From positions 4,216,001 to 4,280,000 of the forward strand of contig CAVPVV010000003.1 of NCBI GenBank assembly GCA_963709325.1: a stretch of 64,000 nucleotides of DNA, written 5' to 3'. This document shows, piece by piece, positions 1 through 7,178 of this stretch. Position 1 is the first letter of the stretch. Every line of letters begins with the position of its first letter. This DNA comes from VFZN01 sp963709325. GTDB taxonomy: Bacteria; Acidobacteriota; Vicinamibacteria; Vicinamibacterales; UBA2999. The notes under the pieces were generated by a model. It did not search any database. It was given only the letters and a program-made list of their open reading frames with translations, and had not been told where the DNA came from. The translations under genes were made by a program, and so were the position numbers.

Positions 1-543
1 CCACTTGGTCAAGGCCGAAGAGTTCAGGATGTACTCGTGGCCGCCGCGGATGAGGACGACCGGGTGCGCGGGCGCGACGCGATCGAGATCGTCGCGGAGC
101 GGCAGCCGCTGCTCCTTCAGCTGCGCCTCGTGCCAATCGCTGTTCGAGACAATCACCTCGCCGGAAGGCGTCTTGCCGACACGCTGCCGGATCGCGGCGT
201 AGGCGTCCTCGAGCGATCGCGCGCGTGACAGATCGACACCGGGGCCGCCGCCGGCGCCGTGCAGGTGGTTGTCCATCAGCCCTGGGATCACCGCCCGGCC
301 GCGAAGGTCGATAGTGCGCGCATTTCTGCCGGCACGCGCGCGCACGGCCGCATCGTCACCAACTGCGACGATGCGTTCGCCGGAGATCGCGACGGCGCTG
401 GCGATGGTGAAGTCGCGATCGACCGTGATCACGCGTCCGTTGAAGAGCACCAGGTCAGCAGGCTGTGCGGCCGGCGCCTGGGCTCCGACCAACGCGGCCG
501 CGCATGCCGCGGTCACGAGCGCGCCGGTGAGGCTGCGAATCAT
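1..543 (-). CDS. Amidohydrolase family protein (YtcJ-like), C-terminus beyond window
   Basis: This is the N-terminal 181 residues of an exported metal-dependent amidohydrolase; the rest lies left of base 1. A signal peptide (about residues 1-22, ending near AQAP) is followed by the small beta-sandwich start typical of the superfamily (DLVLFNGRVITVD), then GRAVIPGLMDNHLHG with the first metal-binding HxH. Further on, GGHEYILNSSALTKW is typical of the YtcJ-like branch that hydrolyses N-acyl or amide substrates. The start ATG overlaps the stop of the upstream gene by four bases (ATGA), so the two are translationally coupled. An amidase lies further upstream on the same strand, which suggests an amide-degradation operon. 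Family assignment is firm; the substrate is unknown. Confidence 0.88.
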   Translation of the reverse strand, partial: MIRSLTGALVTAACAAALVGAQAPAAQPADLVLFNGRVITVDRDFTIASAVAISGERIVAVGDDAAVRARAGRNARTIDLRGRAVIPGLMDNHLHGAGGGPGVDLSRARSLEDAYAAIRQRVGKTPSGEVIVSNSDWHEAQLKEQRLPLRDDLDRVAPAHPVVLIRGGHEYILNSSALTKW

Positions 544-1328
544 TTCATCGTCACCGCCATCGTGTAGATGAGCGTCTCCTTGCCGGAATCGGGTTGACGG
601 ACGACTTCGATTCGATAGTTTCCTTCCGCGCCGACCCGTCCGGTCCAGGCGCGGGTGCCGGCGTCGGCGCGATCGTCGACGGCCTTGTCGCTTCCCGCTT
701 CGAGCAGGCGTACGAGCACACTGCGGCCGGGTACGCCGCTCAGGCGGATGTCCAGATAGGCGCCTTTTACCGCGTAGAAGATGAAGCGATCCTTGCCGCT
801 GGCGTCCAGCGTGCCGCTCACTTGCGTTGGCTGCCCGACGCGGAACGACAGCTGCCGTTCGATCATTTCGCCGGGCGGCTTCGACGTCGCGCCAGCGGGG
901 ACCTTGATGCCGGTGACCTTGAAGCCGTTCGGCACGGCGCTGATGGTGACGGCGCCGCCGAGGGTCACAGGCGCCTTCGCGTCAGCGTCCACCTTCGCGC
1001 CGGTCACCGCCTGCCGCACCGCCTGGCTCATGACGCTGTCGTAGATCTTCACGAAGGAGCTCGCGTCGGTGACCGGGATCTGCAGGCCGCCGGCCAGGAC
1101 CTCGATGGGATAGCGCACCATCCCCGCGACCGCGTTGCGTTCGTTACGCGACACGGCCTGCTGGAAGGAGGCCACGAATTGCGCGAGCGATTGTCCCTGC
1201 GCCATCGTGGAGACAAACAGGGACGGGGACTGTCCCCTGTGTCCGGCGCCGGACAGGGGGGACTGTCCCCACTGTCCGGGAATGAGCTCTGGCAGAGAGA
1301 GCAGCAGAAGGAGGGCGACGCGCGGCAT
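540..1328 (-). CDS. Hypothetical exported protein with PPC-like C-terminal region
   Basis: 262 residues. The N-terminus is hydrophobic (about residues 1-17) and looks like a signal peptide. It is followed by a low-complexity stretch (GQWGQSPLSG and RGQSPSL) encoded by a palindromic repeat element at 1225-1270. Residues 42-120 form an amphipathic helical region (FVASFQQAVSRNERNAVAG). The C-terminal 100 residues (TLDASGKDRFIFYAV through YRIEV) resemble the pre-peptidase C-terminal beta-sandwich fold; this is an inference from pattern only. An alternative start at Met42 would skip both signal peptide and repeat, but would leave no export signal. The gene sits between an amidase and an amidohydrolase and overlaps the latter by four bases. 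Function unknown. Confidence 0.7.
   Translation of the reverse strand: MPRVALLLLLSLPELIPGQWGQSPLSGAGHRGQSPSLFVSTMAQGQSLAQFVASFQQAVSRNERNAVAGMVRYPIEVLAGGLQIPVTDASSFVKIYDSVMSQAVRQAVTGAKVDADAKAPVTLGGAVTISAVPNGFKVTGIKVPAGATSKPPGEMIERQLSFRVGQPTQVSGTLDASGKDRFIFYAVKGAYLDIRLSGVPGRSVLVRLLEAGSDKAVDDRADAGTRAWTGRVGAEGNYRIEVVRQPDSGKETLIYTMAVTMK
1225..1270. repeat. REP-like palindromic element inside a coding region
   Basis: Two direct copies of GGGGACTGTCCCC (1225-1237 and 1258-1270), each an inverted repeat around one base, flank a perfect 16-bp palindrome TGTCCGGCGCCGGACA (1240-1255). The unit lies just after the signal-peptide codons of the minus-strand exported protein and is read through in frame. 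Elements of this kind are usually intergenic and are mobilised by REP-associated tyrosine transposases (RAYTs); no transposase is present in this window. Confidence 0.75.
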
Positions 1329-1389
1329 GTGGTGCCATTCTGTCGCAGCGCGACGTTGCGAAGCTATCGAGCTCGTCCGGCTCGGCGGA

Positions 1390-2802
1390 TCAGGACAGGG
1401 CCCGCTCGATCGACGTCCCGATCGCGATCAGCGAACGGTCGCCGAAGGGCGGGCCCGCCAACTGCAAGCCGACTGGCAGCGAATCCGCGGAACCACACGG
1501 CAGCGTCAGGGCGGGCAGGTGCGCCGCATTGAAGGGCCAGGTGTTGCGTAGTATCAGGGCGCCGTCGATCGGGCCGTCGATTCGCGGCGCGACCATCGGC
1601 ACGGTCGGCGTCACGAGAACATCCAGCTGGTCGAACCTCTCCGTCATTTCCACCTGGAACGCGCGGCGTTCGCGATGCGCGGCGGCAAGTTCGAGGCCGC
1701 CCGGTATCGGCGCCTTGAAGAGCTCCGCGAACGACCCCGAGAACATCTCGGGGCGCTCGCGCCAGTCCCGGTCGTAGGTCTGGTGGATCTCCGCGACCAC
1801 GATCGGGTCGAACACCCGCGCCATGGTGGTGCCGTCGAGCGGTACCTGAACGTCGCGGACCGTCGCGCCGGCGCTGGCGAGGCGGGACAGCGCGTTCTCC
1901 ACCGCAGCGCCGACCTGAGCGTCGAGGTCATCGAAGAAGAACCTGCGCGCCACGCCGATCCGCAGGCCGCGAATCGGCACCGCCGCCACGTCGCCAATGG
2001 CCGGAAGCGGCGCCGAAGCGGGGTCGCGGGGATCGACGCCGCTGCCGGCAGCGAGCAGCGGCACGAGGTCCGCGACCGTCCGCGTGAGAAAGCCAGCGTG
2101 ATCGAACGTCGGGGCCGCGCCGAGGATCCCGGCCGTGCTGAGCACACCGAACGTCGGCTTGAATCCGACGCACCCGCACAGCGCTGCCGGTATCCGGACG
2201 CTTCCGCCGGTGTCGCTCCCGGTCGCCGCGACCGCTAACCGGGCCGCGACTGCCGCCGCCGAGCCTCCGCTCGAGCCGCCGGCGATCCGGCTTGGATCGC
2301 GCGGGTTTCGGGTCGTGCCGAAGAACGGGTTGATGGTCGTGACGCCGCCGCCGAGCTCGTGCGTGTTCGTCTTGCCGAGCGTGATCGCGCCCGCCGCGGA
2401 CAGCCGCGCCACGAGCGTGGCATCGCGACCTGGCACATAGCGCTCGAACAGACGGGATCCCCCGGCGGTGCGGATTCCCGCGGTTTCGAAGAGATCCTTG
2501 TGGGCGATCGGCGCGCCGAACAACAACGAATCGCGAGGGCCGCGTGCTGCCAGGTCCCGGGCACGCGATCGCGCCGAGTCGGCGGCAATCGTGACGTAGG
2601 CGTGAAGCTCCCGGTCGAGCCGGCCAATCCGCTCGAGGTACGCCTCGGCTGCCTCGGCCGGGGACAACGCTCGAGTCCGCAACCGCGAGAGGAGCTCCGT
2701 CAGCGATAGCTCGGTCAGATCCGCGCGGCTCGCGGGCGCTCCGGTAATTTTGACGCTCCCGGCGACCGCAATCGTGGTATTCAGAAACTGCCTGCGCGTC
2801 AT
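1390..2802 (-). CDS. Amidase (amidase-signature family), exported
   Basis: 470 residues from the ATG at 2802, chosen because it begins with a twin-arginine-like leader (MTRRQFLNTTIAVAGSV); an upstream in-frame Met at 2844 would bury the leader. The Ser-cisSer-Lys triad is visible at standard family spacing: Lys102 (PIAHKDLFE), Ser177 (IAGGSSGGS) and Ser201 (DTGGSVRIP). The family hydrolyses carbon-nitrogen amide bonds. The leader implies a periplasmic enzyme, and GatA of the tRNA amidotransferase is excluded by the leader and by the absence of gatB/gatC. The next two genes on the strand are an exported protein and an amidohydrolase, fitting stepwise amide catabolism. Divergent from the small gene at 2867. 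Confidence 0.9.
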   Translation of the reverse strand: MTRRQFLNTTIAVAGSVKITGAPASRADLTELSLTELLSRLRTRALSPAEAAEAYLERIGRLDRELHAYVTIAADSARSRARDLAARGPRDSLLFGAPIAHKDLFETAGIRTAGGSRLFERYVPGRDATLVARLSAAGAITLGKTNTHELGGGVTTINPFFGTTRNPRDPSRIAGGSSGGSAAAVAARLAVAATGSDTGGSVRIPAALCGCVGFKPTFGVLSTAGILGAAPTFDHAGFLTRTVADLVPLLAAGSGVDPRDPASAPLPAIGDVAAVPIRGLRIGVARRFFFDDLDAQVGAAVENALSRLASAGATVRDVQVPLDGTTMARVFDPIVVAEIHQTYDRDWRERPEMFSGSFAELFKAPIPGGLELAAAHRERRAFQVEMTERFDQLDVLVTPTVPMVAPRIDGPIDGALILRNTWPFNAAHLPALTLPCGSADSLPVGLQLAGPPFGDRSLIAIGTSIERALS

Positions 2803-2866
2803 GAAACCGAAATCACGCCGACAGAAGTCGCGAAAAAAAGGCACGAGAGTTGAATATCCGTGGGAT

Positions 2867-3253
2867 ATGGCTCATATCTCCGATACCGGCATTGCGCCTG
2901 GGCCGGAACAAGGCCGGGCTCATTCTCTCGAACGCTGGTCCAACTACGTCTGGCGCGACGGTTTCCAGGTTCCTGAGCTCGCACCGCTCGAGCGCCTCAT
3001 GGTCCGGACCTGCAACCACCTCTACGAGGTGATCGTCATCGAGCCGCTCCGTGCGCTCGTGATGATTCGCGGTGGTCAATACTTCCCGGAGTTTACTCGC
3101 GCGCGCATCAACGGCAGCTCCACCGGCGGCGGCTTCCTCAAGGTTCACGGCATTTATGCCGGGTTCCGCCTCGAGTTGCACACCGACGAGCAGGCCATTA
3201 TCACCAGCCCGGTACGTGAAGTCGCCCGCGCCGCGGACCTGATTCCCGCCTGA
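2867..3253 (+). CDS. Hypothetical small soluble protein
   Basis: 128 residues from ATG 2867 (MAHISDTG). The frame stays open upstream to 2750, but that part is antisense to the amidase leader and is basic and low-complexity. No signal peptide or membrane segment is seen. The central part (NHLYEVIVIEPLRALVMIRGG, split by a beta-turn) and the C-terminal half (GGGFLKVHGIYAGFRLEL, then ITSPVREV) alternate hydrophobic and polar residues, consistent with a small beta-rich fold. I do not recognise the family. The gene is divergent from the amidase and convergent with the next minus-strand gene, and its 3' end is followed by two stable hairpins. Confidence 0.6.
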   Translation: MAHISDTGIAPGPEQGRAHSLERWSNYVWRDGFQVPELAPLERLMVRTCNHLYEVIVIEPLRALVMIRGGQYFPEFTRARINGSSTGGGFLKVHGIYAGFRLELHTDEQAIITSPVREVARAADLIPA

Positions 3254-3271
3254 GCGGTGACCGATACGTCG

Positions 3272-3326
3272 GGCTGCCGCCAGTGGGCAGCCTCCGACTC
3301 GGGCCGCGCCTGGCACCCGCGCGGCC
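3272..3326. terminator. Two hairpins between convergent genes
   Basis: GGCTGCC (3272-3278) pairs with GGCAGCC (3286-3292), and GGCCGCGC (3302-3309) pairs with GCGCGGCC (3319-3326). Both lie in the 105-bp gap between two convergent genes. Neither is followed by a clean T-run, so bidirectional termination is inferred from position and stem strength. Confidence 0.5.
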
Positions 3327-3358
3327 AGGCCGAAGCTGCTAGTCCTTTCCCCGCCGCC

Positions 3359-3862
3359 TCACTTCGTAATCCGGCCGTAGAGTTGACCACCGATCTCGTT
3401 GCCGTGCTGCCACGTGCCCGCGTAGCGGTCGCCGTAAAAGAAAACGCGCGCCGAGAACGTGCCGAGCGTCGGGATGGTGTAGTCGGTGAGCATCACGACC
3501 GGCGTGTCATCCAGCCATTTCATGGGCACGACGATCGGAAGGGTGACGTCGGTGTTGTCGTGCACCATTCGGGCATTGAACCGCCATAGATTCTCCCCGA
3601 CCTTTTCCACACTGGCGATTTCGTAGCGGTCCGGCCGCGGCACCCCGGTTCGCCCGTCCACCGTGAACGCGCCGTCGAGGACAACGTGCTGCATCCGTTC
3701 CGCGAATGCCCGCTCCCTGGCGTCGAGTGATGCCACCGGAACGGCGGCGCCGAGTCCGGTCCGCCCCACGAGCCAGCCGAACGCAAAGGCGATCGCCACT
3801 GCGGAAAATGCCACGACCGTGACGATGAACGAGCGCCGGCCCATGATGCCTCCAGCGGGCAT
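3359..3862 (-). CDS. Hypothetical membrane-anchored/exported protein
   Basis: 167 residues from ATG 3862, or 161 from ATG 3844 (MGRRSFIV). One N-terminal hydrophobic segment (FIVTVVAFSAVAIAFAFGW, about residues 10-28) acts as a signal anchor. The rest is a soluble domain with the pattern RYEIASVEKVGENLWRFNA, then TLPIVVPMKW, and ends GTWQHGNEIGGQLYGRI. I cannot name the family. It starts two bases after the stop of the collapsed ADOP permease relic, so it was probably the distal gene of that transcription unit. The beta-rich periplasmic domain is an inference from residue pattern. Confidence 0.65.
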   Translation of the reverse strand: MPAGGIMGRRSFIVTVVAFSAVAIAFAFGWLVGRTGLGAAVPVASLDARERAFAERMQHVVLDGAFTVDGRTGVPRPDRYEIASVEKVGENLWRFNARMVHDNTDVTLPIVVPMKWLDDTPVVMLTDYTIPTLGTFSARVFFYGDRYAGTWQHGNEIGGQLYGRITK

Positions 3863-3864
3863 GA

Positions 3865-4140
3865 TCAGTCCTGCCGCAGGACCCTCGCGGGATCCACAGC
3901 CGCGGCGCGGATGGCCGGTGCGAGGCTCGCGGCCACGGCGGCCGGCACGAGAATGAGCGGCGCGGCCGGCAGCGGGCGGAGCAGCACACCGTAGACCAGC
4001 GAACACACCGCGGTGGTCGCGCCGATCGCCAGGGCCAGCGTGGTAACCGCCGCCAACGAGAACCCCGGTCGCCGGGCCAGTCCCCGTACGGCATCTCCTA
4101 CGTCCCTGACGATCGCCTCCACGCCGCCTCCGCTGCGCAT
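3865..4140 (-). pseudogene. ADOP-family ABC transporter permease relic (middle deleted)
   Basis: Acidobacterial duplicated orphan permeases (MacB-like FtsX permeases) are about 800 residues. Here the N-terminal hallmark (RDVGDAVRGLARRPGFSL, then LALAIGATTAVCSLVYGVLLRPLP) is joined directly to the C-terminal hallmark (AASLAPAIRAAAVDPARVLRQD). Only 91 codons remain, in one open frame. Everything between the first transmembrane helix and the end of the last is missing, including both periplasmic domains. The in-frame fusion suggests one large internal deletion rather than gradual decay. Start at ATG 4140; the frame is open to 4188 but the extra residues are unlike the family. It cannot work as a transporter. 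Confidence 0.8.
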
Positions 4141-4170
4141 GGGCACCTCCGCCGCTCGGCGGCGATTCTC

Positions 4171-4269
4171 GATCACGAGAAAGATCACCAGATCATGAGA
4201 CAGATCACCAGATCACCACATCGCCAGATCAGATCACCAGCTCACGAGAGCACCAGATCAACAGATGAC
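4171..4269. repeat. Degenerate octamer repeat tract (CCAGATCN)
   Basis: The gap between the ADOP relic and the TonB receptor is filled with imperfect copies of CCAGATCA in roughly eight-base register, with variants CCACATCG, CCAGCTCA, CGAGAGCA and ACAGATGA. The same word family recurs at 16171-16225. Non-coding. Confidence 0.7.
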
Positions 4270-4273
4270 CGGG

Positions 4274-6416
4274 TCAGAATCTAAAGCCTGCGCTGACGCC
4301 GAACGTCCTCGGGCGCCCAACCTCGCCGAGGAACCCCGATGGCGCAAACCCTGGGTAGGGGAACGCGACGGGGACGTACCTCGTGTCGAACGCGTTCTTC
4401 ATCCATGCGTCGGCGAAGAACATTCGGGTGCGGAACCCACCGCGCAGGTTCACGAGCGAGTACGCGTCCTGGCCCGCCGTGTTGGCATCGTCGTATTCCA
4501 TGTCGCCGTAGAACACCGCCTCGGCCCGGCCGAACAGCGTGATGGTGCTGGTGATCGGTCCCTCGACGTGCGCGCCGAGCGTGGCCGTGTAGTTCGGCAT
4601 GTTCGGGATGCGATTGTCCGAGACGTCCACGCCGCTCGAGGTCGTGCCGGCGCCGAAACGCGCGCTGGTGTAGCCGACATTGCCGAAGAGCTGCGTGGTC
4701 GAATGCGGGCGGGCCTGCACCTCGAACTCGATCCCGCGACTGGTGGCTTCGCCGACGTTGGCGATGTAGAACTGGCCCGGCACGAACGGGTTGGGAACGT
4801 TCAGCTGCAGATCGTTCCAGGCGATCGTGAAGACCGCGGCGGAAGCCGCCACGCGGCCGGCCGCGAACATCCCCTTCACACCGCCTTCGACATGCCACGC
4901 GTGCTCTTCGTCATAGGCTTCGCTGCCGACCGGCGAGGCGGGGTTCCAGCCTCCCGCCTTGAAGCCCTCGCTCACCGATCCGTAGATCATCAGGTCCGGC
5001 TGCACGCGATAGCCGGCCGCGACCTGCGGCGACAGATTGGAAAAGCCCTGCTCGTCATCGACGGAAATTGGCGGCGCGATCGCCGGTGAGTAGTAGGTGT
5101 CGAGCCGTGCCTGCTTGTTCTCGTAGTCGTAGCGGCCGCCGAGGGTGAGGTCAAGCCGGTCGTGAATCGTGAGGGTGGCCTGGCCGAACAGCCCGATGCC
5201 CAAGTCGTCGAGCGAGGCATCTGGTGAGTACCTGAGAAACCGGAAATCCCAGCTGCGGCGAGAGCACGAACGGCGCGATCTGGTTGACGGCGAGCTGGTC
5301 GTAGTTCTGCGTGAACAGCATCGTGCCGGCCTGCCATTTCATCGACACCGCGTCGCTCCACTGCACCGGCGCGTTCGGCGGCGAGGCGACGCGAACCTCC
5401 TGCGTGAACTGGAAGTCGTCCTCGGTGTTGGTGCGGGTCGCGAGCGGGAGCGGGCTGTAGTCCAGGTCGGTCGCGTCCTCGGTGTTCCAGTTGACGAAGC
5501 CAGTGCTGCTCGTGAAAGAGAAGCGCTCGCCGTCGCCGCGCAGCAGGACAGTCGTGCCGGTGACGTTGCGGTGCGTATAGCCTTCGAAGTCCCGCTGCAC
5601 GCGGAATGGACGGCTGCGGGCGAGGTCCAGGTCGGCGAGAGCGTAGTCGCCATCGCGGTCGCGTTCGGCCGCGAAGATGACCCGAGCTTCCCAGTTCTGG
5701 GCCGGCACCCACAGCAGCTGCGCCTTGCCGAACGTGGCTTCGCGTGAATCGAGGTCGTGCCCGGTGATCTCGTTGATCGTGAACCCGTCGCGCGCTTGGG
5801 CTCCGAATGCGAAGCTGACACCAACCGACTCGTGGATCGGGCCCGACACGCTCCCTCGTAGCTCGCGCGCCGAGGCGTTGCCGAACGGCGCGACGACGGT
5901 GCCGGTCCAGCCGGTCAGGGCCGGCCGGAGGCTGGTGATGTTGATAATCCCGCCCAGGGCGTTGCGCCCGTAGAGCGGGCTCTGCGGTCCGCGGACGAAC
6001 TCGATCTGCGACACGTCGAGCAATTCGACGCTCGACGAGTTCACGTTCAGCTGCGGCACGCCATCGATATAGGTGGTGACGGCGGGGTTGGCGGGGCTGG
6101 CGCCGATGCCGCGGAAGCGCGGGTTGCTGGATTTCCGGGCGGTGAATTCGGTGAAGAACGTGTTGGGTGCAAAGAGCGCGGCTTCGGAGACGATCCGAAC
6201 GCCATCGTCGGTCAGCGTCTGCTGGGTGACTGCGGTGACGCTGCCCGGCACTTCGCCGATGTTGGTCGGCTCCTTCTGGGCGGTCACGATCACCGGCGGG
6301 AGCGTCACCCGCGGCTGCGCAGGGGCACTCTGGGCCTTGGCCGTGGAGGCGAGCGCCAGAACGACGAACACCGCGGCGGCCACGCGGCCGACGGCGGCTG
6401 GGGACCGCAACAGCAT
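4274..6416 (-). pseudogene. TonB-dependent receptor, one frameshift
   Basis: Outer-membrane TonB-dependent receptor of about 713 residues, split by one frameshift near 5231. The N-terminal part has a signal peptide ending AKAQ, a plug domain (LPPVIVTAQKEP, later PRFRGIGASPA and YIDGVPQ, then FVRGPQSPLYGRNALGG) and the first barrel strands. The C-terminal part in the other frame carries GLFGQATLTIHDRLDLTLGGR through the terminal strand ending GVSAGFRF. Removing one base of the CC at 5231-5232 joins the frames as LGFPVSQ-YSPDASLDD, which reads naturally. Substrate unknown; the plug resembles siderophore/vitamin receptors of the FyuA/BtuB type. It may be a pseudogene or an assembly indel. Divergent from the tetR gene. 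Confidence 0.82.
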
Positions 6417-6502
6417 CCCGCATTATCGCCGCGCCCGGTCCGGCTGGGAACGCTACAGCCGTGGTTGATAGGGACGAGTGCCTCGATGACCACTCAGTCT
6501 GA

Positions 6503-6537
6503 TACAATGACCGGACGGTCAGTGGAGTGACTGACCG
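6503..6537 (+). promoter_or_regulatory. TetR-type operator overlapping a -10 box
   Basis: A -10-like TACAAT (6503-6508) is abutted by TGACCG (6508-6513), CGGTCA (6516-6521) and a third half-site TGACCG (6532-6537). These form two overlapping inverted repeats: TGACCG-N2-CGGTCA and CGGTCAGT-N6-ACTGACCG. The tetR start is nine bases downstream. Autorepression of the efflux operon by its first gene is the natural reading; it is inferred from geometry. No good -35 was found. Confidence 0.7.
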
Positions 6538-6545
6538 GTAGAGTC

Positions 6546-7178
6546 ATGGCCGCCGCATCCCATCCATCCAAGGAAGACGTCGTCGCCGAGTTCCGGCGCC
6601 GCTCGATCCTCGACGCCGCCTGCCACGTATTCGGCGACAAGGGCTTCGAGCTCGCGACCGTGGAAGCCGTCGCCGAGGCGGCCCGAGTCGCCAAGGGGAC
6701 GGTGTACCTGTACTACCCGTCCAAGCAGGCGATCTACGACGCGGTCTTCGCGACCGGCATGGCCGAGATGGAACGCCTCATCGGCGAGCGGGTCGCCGCC
6801 GCCGACTCGGCGCGAGACGCGATTGCCGGCTTCGTTACCGTGCGCGCCGAATACTTCCAGCAACACCCCGACTTCTTCCGTATCTACGTGGCCGAATTCG
6901 CCCGCCAGGTAACCGGAACGCCGGACCGCGGTGCCTGCCAGCTCGCGCTCGATCGCCAGACACGCGCGCTCCAGAAGGTGATGGAGAAAGCGGTTGCCTC
7001 GGGCGAAGTCCGGGAGATCGATCCGGAATCCGCGGCGCTGGCGGTGTTCGACATGAGCAAGGGACTGATCGGCCGCCGGCTCCTGCTCGGCAACCGCGGC
7101 GCTCTCCACAAGGACATCACCTTCCTGACCGATTTGATCTGGACGGGTCTCAAGCCCGCGCGAGGACACAAGAAATGA
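6546..7178 (+). CDS. TetR/AcrR family transcriptional repressor
   Basis: 210 residues. The N-terminal helix-turn-helix covers about residues 18-62 (RRSILDAACHVFGDKGFE, then VEAVAEAARVAKGTVYLYYPSKQ), matching TetR_N closely. The C-terminal ligand domain is all-helical and family-specific. It is the first gene of a four-gene operon: its stop overlaps the start of the TolC-like gene by four bases (ATGA), followed by adaptor and MFS pump. It probably binds the CGGTCA half-sites just upstream and is released by a pump substrate (inference from the many TetR-pump pairs). The regulator being co-transcribed with the pump implies autoregulation. Confidence 0.93.
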   Translation: MAAASHPSKEDVVAEFRRRSILDAACHVFGDKGFELATVEAVAEAARVAKGTVYLYYPSKQAIYDAVFATGMAEMERLIGERVAAADSARDAIAGFVTVRAEYFQQHPDFFRIYVAEFARQVTGTPDRGACQLALDRQTRALQKVMEKAVASGEVREIDPESAALAVFDMSKGLIGRRLLLGNRGALHKDITFLTDLIWTGLKPARGHKK

